NCBI GenBank assembly: GCA_003164075.1
Contig: PLRZ01000651.1
Span: forward strand, 1 to 12,574
Length of the DNA stretch: 12,574 nt
Direction: 5' to 3'
Origin: Bryobacterales bacterium
GTDB taxonomy: Bacteria; Acidobacteriota; Terriglobia; Bryobacterales; Bryobacteraceae
In this document: positions 1-6,153 of the stretch, in pieces
How positions within the stretch are numbered: the stretch's first letter is position 1
Layout of the letters: the number at the start of each line of letters is the position of its first letter
Position numbers and translations under genes: made by a program
The notes under the pieces: model-generated
What the model was told of the DNA's origin: nothing
The model's database searches: none
The model's input: only the letters and a program-made list of their open reading frames with translations

Positions 1-718
1 CTGCCCCCAAGCCCCCTGAATTTACCGCTTTTCTGCCAGAATGGTTGGTTTTGGTTTGGCTACATTGGATGCACTTGAGCGTAGGATAGGGCTTCCGCAG
101 GAATGCGACCCGAGCGCCGACTCAAGCGCTGGAATGGCGGGGCGGCTTCGGCCGCCCCTAACCTGAAATCAGACCCCGCCGATCCGTAACTTATTGCGAC
201 CGAAAAATGGTCTTGACAATGGGGTCCACTTTAAACAGAAGGCGAATGGCGGTTGATCCGATCCACTTAAGCTCAAAACTATGCCACCGTTTCTACGCGT
301 TATTCTTTGGTGAACTCCGAGAACCATGGGGTTGTCGCCAGCTCGAGTCTGCACGCTCGCATGGTGAAAGGGCAACATGGCAGAACTCGTAACCATTCCG
401 ATAGCGGTCTCCGAACTCGTCACCGACTACGAACTCCCCCGCTGTGTTGAGTCTGCTCCCAAAGGAATCCGGGCCGTCGGGCAATATCGGGCAATGCTCC
501 TCGCCGACAGCGGCATTCCCGGCATCCTATTATCAGCAAGTTACAGGTGGATCACATCGCGGCCGGAAGCGAATCCCTCCCTCTGTCCCCCAATCAATAA
601 CGCTACCTCCCGGGTGTGTGAGGGCCTGAAAGCTCTCCGATCATATGGGGCCATCTCCGATTACGGTCTATGGCCAAGAGCAGGATCGCGTCAGGATTGA
701 CGGGGTTTCTGAAAATCG
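1..718. other. gene-poor stretch left of the island
   Basis: No convincing gene is visible. Open frames here (for example plus 377-700 and minus 169-423) overlap one another, have no recognisable family signature and no well-placed ribosome binding site. The stretch holds a strong hairpin at 139-158. At 222-270 it has two related pieces, GTCCACTTTAA and ATCCACTTAAG, which could be worn terminal repeats of an insertion sequence, but no transposase is near. Under the island model this is the right part of an older, decayed element whose end lies at 719-892. Confidence 0.5.
139..158. terminator. GC-rich UUCG-capped hairpin
   Basis: Perfect 8-bp stem GGGGCGGC / GCCGCCCC closed by a cUUCGg tetraloop, an exceptionally stable RNA hairpin. 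No T-run follows on either strand (TAACCTG on the plus side), so it is not a classical intrinsic terminator. It may be a terminator-like or mRNA-end structure of a gene lying left of the window. Confidence 0.4.
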
Positions 719-720
719 GT

Positions 721-742
721 GTGCTCCGTTTGTGCTCCGTTT
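721..742 (+). repeat. tandem 11-mer GTGCTCCGTTT x2, left of left core
   Basis: Two perfect head-to-tail copies of GTGCTCCGTTT at 721-731 and 732-742, about 100 bp before the tRNA-derived core. The same 11-mer pair recurs right of this core (921-942), left of the right core (12149-12170) and, diverged, right of it (12363-12381). Placement on both sides of an att core is typical of arm-type binding sites of tyrosine recombinases; that function is inferred. Confidence 0.6.
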
Positions 743-840
743 GATCCGCGAAGAAAGCACAGAGTGAAAACTGGGTATTCTCAATCGCCAGAACGAGGTG
801 CCAGGAAACGCAATGTTCTTTGTTTCCAATTTACTGTCGT

Positions 841-886
<46 letters not shown>

Positions 887-892
887 TCTTTT

Positions 893-1333
893 CAACGACT
901 TGCGGACAGCGGTCGGATTTGTGCTCCGTTTGTGCTCCATTCACAAACAAGGCAACACTAATGTGTTGGAAAAGCACGGCTTGTTTTCATATTCGAGTGC
1001 TCCGTTAGAAGGCCGCCAGTAGCAGCAGTGGTTACGCTACCTCTATCAACCATTTACAGGCCGGTGTTCGCCCACGACTGCCGGCTGGGGGGCGAAACAA
1101 TGGATCGATCCAACGCGACCGACTTAGGACGCGATGGCAAGGGCGGTGGATCAGGATTGCCGTAGAACCGTCAGCCCAAGACGAAGCTTCAGTAATGGCG
1201 GGAGATGCGCTTACGCGGTGTGCCACCAGGCTACTAGCCGGAGCGGTGCAATGCGTTCTCCGGCCAGACGTGGATTGGCCAATATTTCTCGTACGATGGT
1301 GCATCGGCCGCCGAGCATTCCGGCTGGAAGCTT
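893..1333. other. gene-poor left end of island
   Basis: No supported gene. By the pattern at the right core, where a minus-strand integrase remnant begins about 65 bp after the CCA, an integrase 3' end would be expected here on the minus strand. I could not recognise one. The stretch contains a 11-mer pair at 921-942 and a further single copy GTGCTCCGTT at 997-1006. The long minus-strand open frame across 1032-1598 has no family signature and low-complexity, Arg/Ser/His-rich composition typical of a shadow frame. Confidence 0.45.
921..942 (+). repeat. 11-mer pair right of left core
   Basis: GTGCTCCGTTT (921-931) is followed directly by GTGCTCCATTC (932-942), 34 bp after the encoded CCA of the left tRNA fragment. 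It has the same orientation as the pair at 721-742. Candidate recombinase arm site on the other side of the core. Confidence 0.5.
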
Positions 1334-1438
1334 CTAATAATTCCCCGCCAGGACCTGATGCATGAACTGGACAGCCATTGATCCTTCGCCAACTGCCGAT
1401 GCCACCCGCTTTATGCTGTTGGCTCGAATATCTCCCAT
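1334..1438 (-). pseudogene. C-terminal remnant of thioredoxin-reductase-like flavoprotein
   Basis: About 34 codons read GDIRANSIKRVASAVGEGS followed by MAVQFMHQVLAGNY and a TAG stop. This matches the highly conserved C-terminal block of TrxB-like FAD/NAD-dependent disulfide reductases, usually GDVRxGSxKRVASAVGEGSxAVQxVHxYL, in which the Asp contacts FAD. Upstream, in all three minus frames to about 1560, the expected NAD-binding and FAD-binding domains are absent and the frame turns into unrelated sequence. No start or ribosome binding site is evident. I read it as the 3' stump of a deleted gene, possibly caught during island rearrangement. Confidence 0.6.
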
Positions 1439-1566
1439 GCGCTTCCGCAGATAGGGGAGGGGCGGAGACGCGGTTTGGCGTAACGACGATGGGATGGGGA
1501 AGGGAATGCCCCTCGCGTACACATCCGTACGTACATTGGTGGCTGTATGGTTCGTCATAGTTTTCT

Positions 1567-1968
1567 TCAAACAGTGAATCGATCCCCGAACATCGCAAGC
1601 CCGCTCTTCGACTCGGCCCGTGTCGCCTCGTCCTGCAGGACGTCCCAATGTTCGGCGAGAACTCCGTCCTCGATCCGGACGATATCGGCCGCGACCCAGG
1701 AAACGGGCCGGCCGGTTCCGGAGAATCGACCGTGCACGATCACATAGTCGTCCTCCGCGACGATCAGTTGATGTTCGTAACGGAGCGTATCCGGCGCGCT
1801 GCGGATCAGGTTGAACAAACCGTCGCGCCCTGGTTCGATGTGGGCGCTGTGCTGGATATAGCGATCGGACCAGAAGCGCGCGGCTGCTTCGTAATCCCGC
1901 CGGTTGAACAGGGTATCGAATGCGTCCAGCACCAGCGCTTTATTTTGTTTGGGTGTCGTATTGGCCAT
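1567..1968 (-). CDS. SnoaL/NTF2-like protein
   Basis: A 133-residue single-domain protein of the NTF2/SnoaL fold (cone-shaped alpha+beta barrel), usual length for the family. Visible hallmarks are the N-terminal helix NKALVLDAFDTLFNRRDYEAA, here around residues 9-29, the YIQHSAHIEPGRDGL segment near 37-51 typical of SnoaL-like polyketide-cyclase relatives, and the C-terminal strand pair DIVRIEDGVLAEHWDVLQ. Members bind or act on small hydrophobic molecules, but this subgroup has no fixed reaction. It starts at ATG with GGTGG six bases upstream. It lies 78 bp behind the FabG-like SDR with a strong hairpin between them, so it is probably the last gene of that transcript, perhaps with separately tuned expression. 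Likely cytoplasmic: no signal peptide or membrane segment. Substrate unknown. Confidence 0.85.
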   Translation of the reverse strand: MANTTPKQNKALVLDAFDTLFNRRDYEAAARFWSDRYIQHSAHIEPGRDGLFNLIRSAPDTLRYEHQLIVAEDDYVIVHGRFSGTGRPVSWVAADIVRIEDGVLAEHWDVLQDEATRAESKSGLAMFGDRFTV

Positions 1969-1985
1969 AGCAATCCACCCGAGGC

Positions 1986-2025
1986 GACAGGAGAGCCATC
2001 CCGCAAGTTCGCCGGCTCTCCTGTC
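1986..2025. terminator. 12-bp perfect hairpin between SDR and SnoaL-like genes
   Basis: Perfect inverted repeat GACAGGAGAGCC (1986-1997) / GGCTCTCCTGTC (2014-2025) around a 16-nt loop, in the 78-bp gap between the SDR stop and the SnoaL-like start. On the minus (coding) strand it is not followed by T residues, and it ends about 17 bases before the next ATG. Partial termination, mRNA 3'-end protection or translational control of the downstream gene are all possible. Confidence 0.55.
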
Positions 2026-2046
2026 TTTCAGGTAGTTCCGATAGAT

Positions 2047-2790
2047 TCAGGCGTTCGTTCCGCCGTCCACAGTTAGATTCGCCCCGGTAATGTAGGAGGC
2101 CTCCGGACCGGCGACGAACGCCACCAGAGCGGCGACCTCCTCGACGTGTCCGTAGCGGTTGAGCGCTGTCATGGCCTTCTGCGGCGTAGCCCAATCGCCC
2201 GTGGCAGGATTCAAGTCCGTGTCGATGGGGCCCGGTTGGACGTTATTCACCGTGATGCCCCTGCTTCCGACTTCTCTGGACAACCCTTGGGTAAACATCT
2301 TGATGGCTCCCTTGGTAGCCGAGTACGGTACCAGGCCGGGCGTCACCATGCGCTCGCCGACACACGAGCCGATCATGATAATCCGGCCGCCGTCGTTCAT
2401 GTGTTTCAGTGCCGCGTGCGTGGTGGCGAATGTGCCGCGTATATTGATGTCGATCACGCGATCCATTTCTTCGAGAGTGGTCTCCTCGAACGTTTTCGGA
2501 ATGGCCGTTCCGGCGCAGTTCACGAGCACATCCAGCCGTCCCAGTGTGCCGACGATCTTTTCGACGGCGTCCCCGACCGCCTTGGTATCGCGAGCGTCCG
2601 CCTGGACCGCGATTGCCTTTCCACCAGCGCCTTCAATCTCCTTTACAACGGAGGAAGCGCCATTGGCGTCTTTCGCGTATGTGATGGCCACGCTTGCCCC
2701 GTCCGCTGCCAGACGCTTAGCTATCGCGGCGCCGATGCCCCGCGAACCGCCCGTAATAAGTGCAATCTTACCTTCTAGTTTCTTTGACAT
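2047..2790 (-). CDS. SDR family oxidoreductase (FabG-like)
   Basis: A 247-residue classical short-chain dehydrogenase/reductase, full length. Cofactor motif TGGSRGIG lies at residues 13-20, the adenine-contacting Asp at D65, and NCAG at 91-94. The complete catalytic tetrad is N116, S142, Y156, K160 (YSATK), followed by PGPIDTDL and the C-terminal ITGANLTVDGGTNA typical of 3-oxoacyl-ACP-reductase-like enzymes. It should reduce a ketone or oxidise an alcohol with NAD(P)(H); Arg17 in the glycine motif favours NADP(H). The start is ATG with AGGAG seven bases upstream. Isolated position beside an OYE and an MDR enzyme makes a stand-alone xenobiotic or carbonyl reductase more likely than fatty-acid synthesis. 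It is separated from the OYE gene by 288 bp, so it may have its own promoter near the palindrome at 2974-2988. Confidence 0.92.
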   Translation of the reverse strand: MSKKLEGKIALITGGSRGIGAAIAKRLAADGASVAITYAKDANGASSVVKEIEGAGGKAIAVQADARDTKAVGDAVEKIVGTLGRLDVLVNCAGTAIPKTFEETTLEEMDRVIDINIRGTFATTHAALKHMNDGGRIIMIGSCVGERMVTPGLVPYSATKGAIKMFTQGLSREVGSRGITVNNVQPGPIDTDLNPATGDWATPQKAMTALNRYGHVEEVAALVAFVAGPEASYITGANLTVDGGTNA

Positions 2791-2973
2791 GTAATTTCTC
2801 CTTTGTGAGTTTGGTTAATGTTTTAGCGACGATGATGGTTGCATCAAGCCTCCGCCGCGCCGCCGTCGACGAAGGCCACACTGTCACCTGCATCCGCTTG
2901 CCAGCCGGTTCAAGATGATCACCGTGTTCGGTCCGAGTTTGGGATGGTCTTTATCGGCTCCGTACGTGGGTAG

Positions 2974-2988
2974 TTGCGTATAACGCAA
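2974..2988. promoter_or_regulatory. palindromic operator candidate TTGCGT-ATA-ACGCAA
   Basis: A perfect 6-bp inverted repeat with a 3-base AT spacer, in the middle of the 288-bp gap between the OYE stop (3079) and the SDR start (2790), about 185 bases before the SDR ATG. Two copies of the 6-bp palindrome CGTACG flank it at 2961-2966 and 3021-3026, and TTTCGAAA lies at 2995-3002. Size and symmetry suit a dimeric repressor. No regulator gene of that kind is in the window, so binding is inferred. Confidence 0.4.
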
Positions 2989-3078
2989 TATTCCTTTCGA
3001 AATTGCTGGTGTTTACTTTTCGTACGCAGCGGCTTTGACGCGAAAGAGTACCGCTCATCAATGCGCAAGGCGTGTCAT

Positions 3079-4212
3079 CTACCGATTTGCGCCTACGCTC
3101 ATGTCACTCAACGCGGGATAATCGGTGTACCCGGTCGGTCCTGATGCATAAACCGTTGGCCAATCGAGTTCGGTGAGCGGAGCGCCGGCAAGAAACCGCT
3201 CAGGCAGATCGGGATTTGCGATGTACAGCCGGCCAAACGCGATTGAGTCCGCCAATCCTTCCTCAATGAGTCGGTTTCCACGTTCTTGAGTCATTTCGAC
3301 GTTTGCGATGATGTGCCCGTTGTAGAGCCGCCGAAAGTATCGAAACATGCCGTCGCCGGCTAGACCTTCCAGCAAAGAGCCAGTGAAGTCCGTTGTCGCT
3401 CCCATCAGCAGCAGGTGCGCCAGATGGTAGTCGTTCAATTTCACGATGACATATTCCATGTCGGGGAGAGTTTCGTCGTTGCCGGCAAACGGTCCTGACA
3501 GGTGCATGGGACCGAGTTTGACCCCGACACGTCCCGGCTCGACATGTTGAAGGACTTTCTCAGTGATTTCGAAAAGAAAGCGGGCACGATTCTCCCTGGA
3601 GCCACCATATTCATCTTCGCGAAGATTCGTGGCGCTGTTCAGGAACTGAGCAATCAGGTAAAGGAAATTGGCCTGGATCTGTACGCCGTCGAAACCTGCT
3701 TCCAGCGCGTTTTTTGCCGCAGTGCCGAAGTCGGCTACCGTCCGGCTAATCTCTTGTTTACTCATTGAGCGTGGCGCTACAGTCGGTTTCCGCCCCGACG
3801 GCGTAACACTTTCTTGTTCCTGGTTGACATTGGACGCGGACATCGGCAGCTCTCCATTGAAGAAGTCCGGATGGGACATCGCGCCCGTGTGCCAGAGTTG
3901 CGCGTACATCAATCCGCCCTTCCTGTGTACGGCGTCGGTCACAGTCCGCCATCCACGCACTTGGCCGAGACTCCAGAGGCCAGGGGTATCAGCCCAACCG
4001 TAGGCATCGGGACTAATTTCGGTACATTCACCGATGATGAGACCGGCAGAGGCACGTTGCGCATAGTACTCTGCGTGGAGTTCGGTAGGGGCATGTTCCG
4101 GGTTGTCCGCGCGCATGCGGGTGAGCGGAGCCATAACGATCCGGTTCGGCAACTCAATGGCGCCCATCTGAACGGGAGTGAAAAGCGGTTGCTGCTCTAT
4201 AGGTGAGGGCAT
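3079..4212 (-). CDS. Old Yellow Enzyme family (alkene reductase-like), atypical active site
   Basis: A 377-residue FMN-dependent (beta/alpha)8-barrel of the OYE/NemA family, full length. N-terminal LFTPVQMGAIELPNRIVMAPLTR, the YYAQRASAGLIIGE segment, QLWHTGAMSHP, DEYGGSRENRARFLFE and the C-terminal FGRLYIANPDLPERF are all recognisable. Normal members reduce activated C=C bonds of enones, maleimides or nitroesters with NADPH. Here the substrate-anchoring pair, usually HxxN or HxxH in the IHxANGYL segment, is replaced: the segment reads IQANFLYL, giving Q180 and F183, while the proton-donor Tyr is kept (Y185). The flavin-contacting Arg of GVRxSP is Lys232. There is no frameshift, so the change is not a sequencing artefact of indel type. 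It starts at ATG with GGAG eight bases upstream and lies 25 bp after the MDR gene, so the two are almost certainly co-transcribed. It may be a divergent subclass or an enzyme with altered substrate. Confidence 0.9.
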   Translation of the reverse strand: MPSPIEQQPLFTPVQMGAIELPNRIVMAPLTRMRADNPEHAPTELHAEYYAQRASAGLIIGECTEISPDAYGWADTPGLWSLGQVRGWRTVTDAVHRKGGLMYAQLWHTGAMSHPDFFNGELPMSASNVNQEQESVTPSGRKPTVAPRSMSKQEISRTVADFGTAAKNALEAGFDGVQIQANFLYLIAQFLNSATNLREDEYGGSRENRARFLFEITEKVLQHVEPGRVGVKLGPMHLSGPFAGNDETLPDMEYVIVKLNDYHLAHLLLMGATTDFTGSLLEGLAGDGMFRYFRRLYNGHIIANVEMTQERGNRLIEEGLADSIAFGRLYIANPDLPERFLAGAPLTELDWPTVYASGPTGYTDYPALSDMSVGANR

Positions 4213-4237
4213 GAAGGAATCTCCGTATCAACGCGGA

Positions 4238-5239
4238 TCAAACCGATACAACAGTCTTTCCGGTGTGGTCGCTCGATTCGAGGAAGCGGTGGGCCTCGAC
4301 GATTTCATCGAACTTGAATGCGCGGGCTATTTTTGGCACAAACGAGCCGCTTGATATTCCCTCGCTCACGAACTGTTTCACCGCGGCCAAGTGCTCGTCA
4401 TTGCGCGCAAGGTTGGGAAACGCGAACCCCCGAATGGTGAGATCGCGCGCGAAGACTTGAAACGGAGGTATCACGGTAGGTTCTGCACTTAAGGCTCCAT
4501 ACAAAATCATTCTGCCTCCGGTCGCAGTTGCCTCAGCCAGCTTCGAAAAGCCGCCTCCACCCACTGCATCGAAGACGAGGTTCGCTCCCTTGCCTCCGGT
4601 CAGTCCTTTCACCTGTTCCACAACGTCAACTTCTTCGACGGCAAGAACTGCTGCGGCTCCGAGGGTGCGCAACTCGAGCGACTTCTTCGAAGTGCGCGTG
4701 AGTGCGATCGGCCGTGCTCCCACCCGGATGGCAGTCTGGATGGCAGCGAGCCCAACACTGCTCGAAGCCGCGGAGATCAACACCGTGTCTGCCTTGTTCA
4801 ATTTGCCAACAGAAACCAGACCCGCCCAGGCTGCGCCAAACGCAGCCCAGGTTGCCGCAGCCTGTTCGAACGTCTGGCTATCGGGAATCGCAACCAGAGA
4901 GCGGGCTGGCGCGTTGGCAACCTCTGAGTAGAGGGCGTACTGTGCTGCGCCGTATGCGGGAACAAGTGCAACCCGATCTCCAGGGCGCCAGTTCTCCACG
5001 TCCACTCCCACTTCGTCGATCACGCCGGCAGCTTCCCAGCCGATCAAGGCCGGAAGGGCGGGCTTGATTGGCGATCGTCCAGATCGGAGCGTGACTTCGG
5101 TACGGTTGAGACCGATGGCACGAATGTCCAAACGAACTTCACCCAAGCCAGGAGCGCTGACCACCGTATCCTCGATGTGCAATACCTCGGGGCCGCCGAA
5201 TTGATGAATGCGTACGCTTCTTGTCTTTCTCTCCGCCAT
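4238..5239 (-). CDS. zinc-less MDR oxidoreductase (quinone-oxidoreductase-like)
   Basis: A 333-residue medium-chain dehydrogenase/reductase with the GroES-like N-domain (about residues 20-130) and Rossmann domain (about 140-270). QOR-type signatures include HQFGGPEVL near the start, GLNRTEVTLRSG, GWEAAGVIDEVG, GDRVALVPAYGAAQYA, the nucleotide motif ISAASSSVGLAAIQ, and a C-terminal EAHRFLESSDHTGKTVV. The cysteine cluster and catalytic zinc ligands of alcohol dehydrogenases are absent, which points to NADPH:quinone or enone reduction rather than alcohol oxidation. I chose the ATG at 5239 because GAGGGAG lies seven bases before it; an in-frame ATG 39 bases further upstream has no such site and would add 13 unconserved residues. 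It follows the DltE-like SDR by 85 bp and precedes the OYE gene by 25 bp. Substrate unknown. Confidence 0.9.
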   Translation of the reverse strand: MAERKTRSVRIHQFGGPEVLHIEDTVVSAPGLGEVRLDIRAIGLNRTEVTLRSGRSPIKPALPALIGWEAAGVIDEVGVDVENWRPGDRVALVPAYGAAQYALYSEVANAPARSLVAIPDSQTFEQAAATWAAFGAAWAGLVSVGKLNKADTVLISAASSSVGLAAIQTAIRVGARPIALTRTSKKSLELRTLGAAAVLAVEEVDVVEQVKGLTGGKGANLVFDAVGGGGFSKLAEATATGGRMILYGALSAEPTVIPPFQVFARDLTIRGFAFPNLARNDEHLAAVKQFVSEGISSGSFVPKIARAFKFDEIVEAHRFLESSDHTGKTVVSV

Positions 5240-5324
5240 ATCGTTACTCCCTCGTTCAAGCGATCGTTTCATTGCCACTCAGCGGGCTGCACCTGGCTCC
5301 AGGACGTCGCCCGACACCGCCGTC

Positions 5325-6068
5325 TCAGAAAGGCAGAGAGGCATTGAATTCAGCTATTAAAGCGCCTTCGTGAGGTCCGGGATTGGAGCGAAGCTTTGCT
5401 GCATAGCCAACAAGAACTTCTTCCGCGCCCGCTCCAAATTGTTTCATCGCCTCTTCGATGAATTCATCAAGCGGCATCGCCATTTCCGCGTCACGACCGT
5501 TCATCAGGTCGGTTCTGACCCAGGGCGGAGCCATCTCCAAGACTTCCACGCACGAGTTCCGCAGCTTGTATCGCTGAGACAGAACGTAGGAGTGAAGCGC
5601 CGCCTTGGTGGCGGAATACACGGCGGTAGCTGCCATCGGCACAAACGCCAGAACCGAAGTGTTGTAGACGATGGTTGCCGACGGCTGGGCCTTCAGATGG
5701 TCGATCAGGGCGGACGTAATGCGAAGCGGGCCGATCAGATTTGTGGTTACCGTGGAAACAAGCTGTGCGTCGTCCTGTGCCTCGGCCGCCGTATCGGGCA
5801 GCATGATGCCCGCGTTATTTATGAGGACATTCAGCTTCGGATACGCCGCCGTCAGATGCTTCGTGGCCACCTGAATGCTCGCGAGATTCTCCAAATCGAG
5901 TTCAATCGAGGCCATTCCCGGATTCGCTTTTGTTGTCGCCTCCAATACGCTCTTCCTGCGGCCGGAGATGATGACCTGGTTGCCGAGCTTATGGAATGCT
6001 TCAGCGAGAGCCCTGCCTATTCCGGAGCCCCCGCCTGTGATGAAGATTGTGTTCCCAGTTAATTTCAT
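5325..6068 (-). CDS. DltE-like SDR family oxidoreductase
   Basis: A 247-residue classical SDR. Motifs are TGGGSGIG at 11-18, RR at 37-38 (NADP(H) preference), a D58xE acidic position, NNAG at 84-87, and the catalytic tetrad N110, S138, Y151, K155 (YSATK). The sequence style, including the YNTSVLAFVP and EMAPPWVRTDLM segments, resembles the DltE-type group of oxidoreductases, whose physiological substrates are mostly unknown. The ATG at 6068 has GAGAGG nine bases upstream; reading on to 6167 would add 33 residues that overlap the regulator gene and match nothing, so I reject that longer start. It is the first enzyme gene behind the sigma-54 activator, with an 85-bp gap that carries a tandem TTTGCAT repeat, a likely promoter region. 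Cytoplasmic. Confidence 0.9.
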   Translation of the reverse strand: MKLTGNTIFITGGGSGIGRALAEAFHKLGNQVIISGRRKSVLEATTKANPGMASIELDLENLASIQVATKHLTAAYPKLNVLINNAGIMLPDTAAEAQDDAQLVSTVTTNLIGPLRITSALIDHLKAQPSATIVYNTSVLAFVPMAATAVYSATKAALHSYVLSQRYKLRNSCVEVLEMAPPWVRTDLMNGRDAEMAMPLDEFIEEAMKQFGAGAEEVLVGYAAKLRSNPGPHEGALIAEFNASLPF

Positions 6069-6091
6069 TGTTTTGATCCTCTCGAAGCGTG

Positions 6092-6105
6092 TTTGCATTT
6101 TGCAT
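6092..6105 (+). promoter_or_regulatory. tandem TTTGCAT repeat before the DltE-like SDR
   Basis: Two perfect adjacent copies of TTTGCAT (6092-6098, 6099-6105), reading ATGCAAA twice on the transcribed strand. They lie 24-37 bases before the SDR start, in the only sizeable gap between the activator and the enzyme genes. The position suits a regulator or IHF-type contact, but it is too close to the start for a remote enhancer site. Function inferred. Confidence 0.3.
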
Positions 6106-6153
6106 CGGACAAAGATGAATCGTCGCTTTCCCTCGGCCGCCGGCAGGACGTGT

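Noticed and set aside
206..280. Possible IS21-type terminal repeats (GTCCACTTTAA / ATCCACTTAAG)
   Set aside because: Only two short, imperfect pieces and no transposase fragment; too weak to call as an insertion sequence.
1032..1598. 188-codon minus-strand open frame
   Set aside because: Composition is Arg/Ser/His-rich shadow-like, it overlaps the TrxB remnant in another frame and the end of the SnoaL-like gene, and no motif is recognisable.
2146..2794. Long plus-strand frames of about 210 codons opposite the FabG-like SDR
   Set aside because: The minus-strand SDR has all catalytic motifs and a good ribosome binding site; the plus frames are its antisense shadows.
2889..2903. Sigma-54-like site TGGCAAGCGGATGCA (minus strand) before the FabG-like SDR
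   Set aside because: The GG-to-GC spacing is one base short of the strict -24/-12 spacing, which normally abolishes activity.
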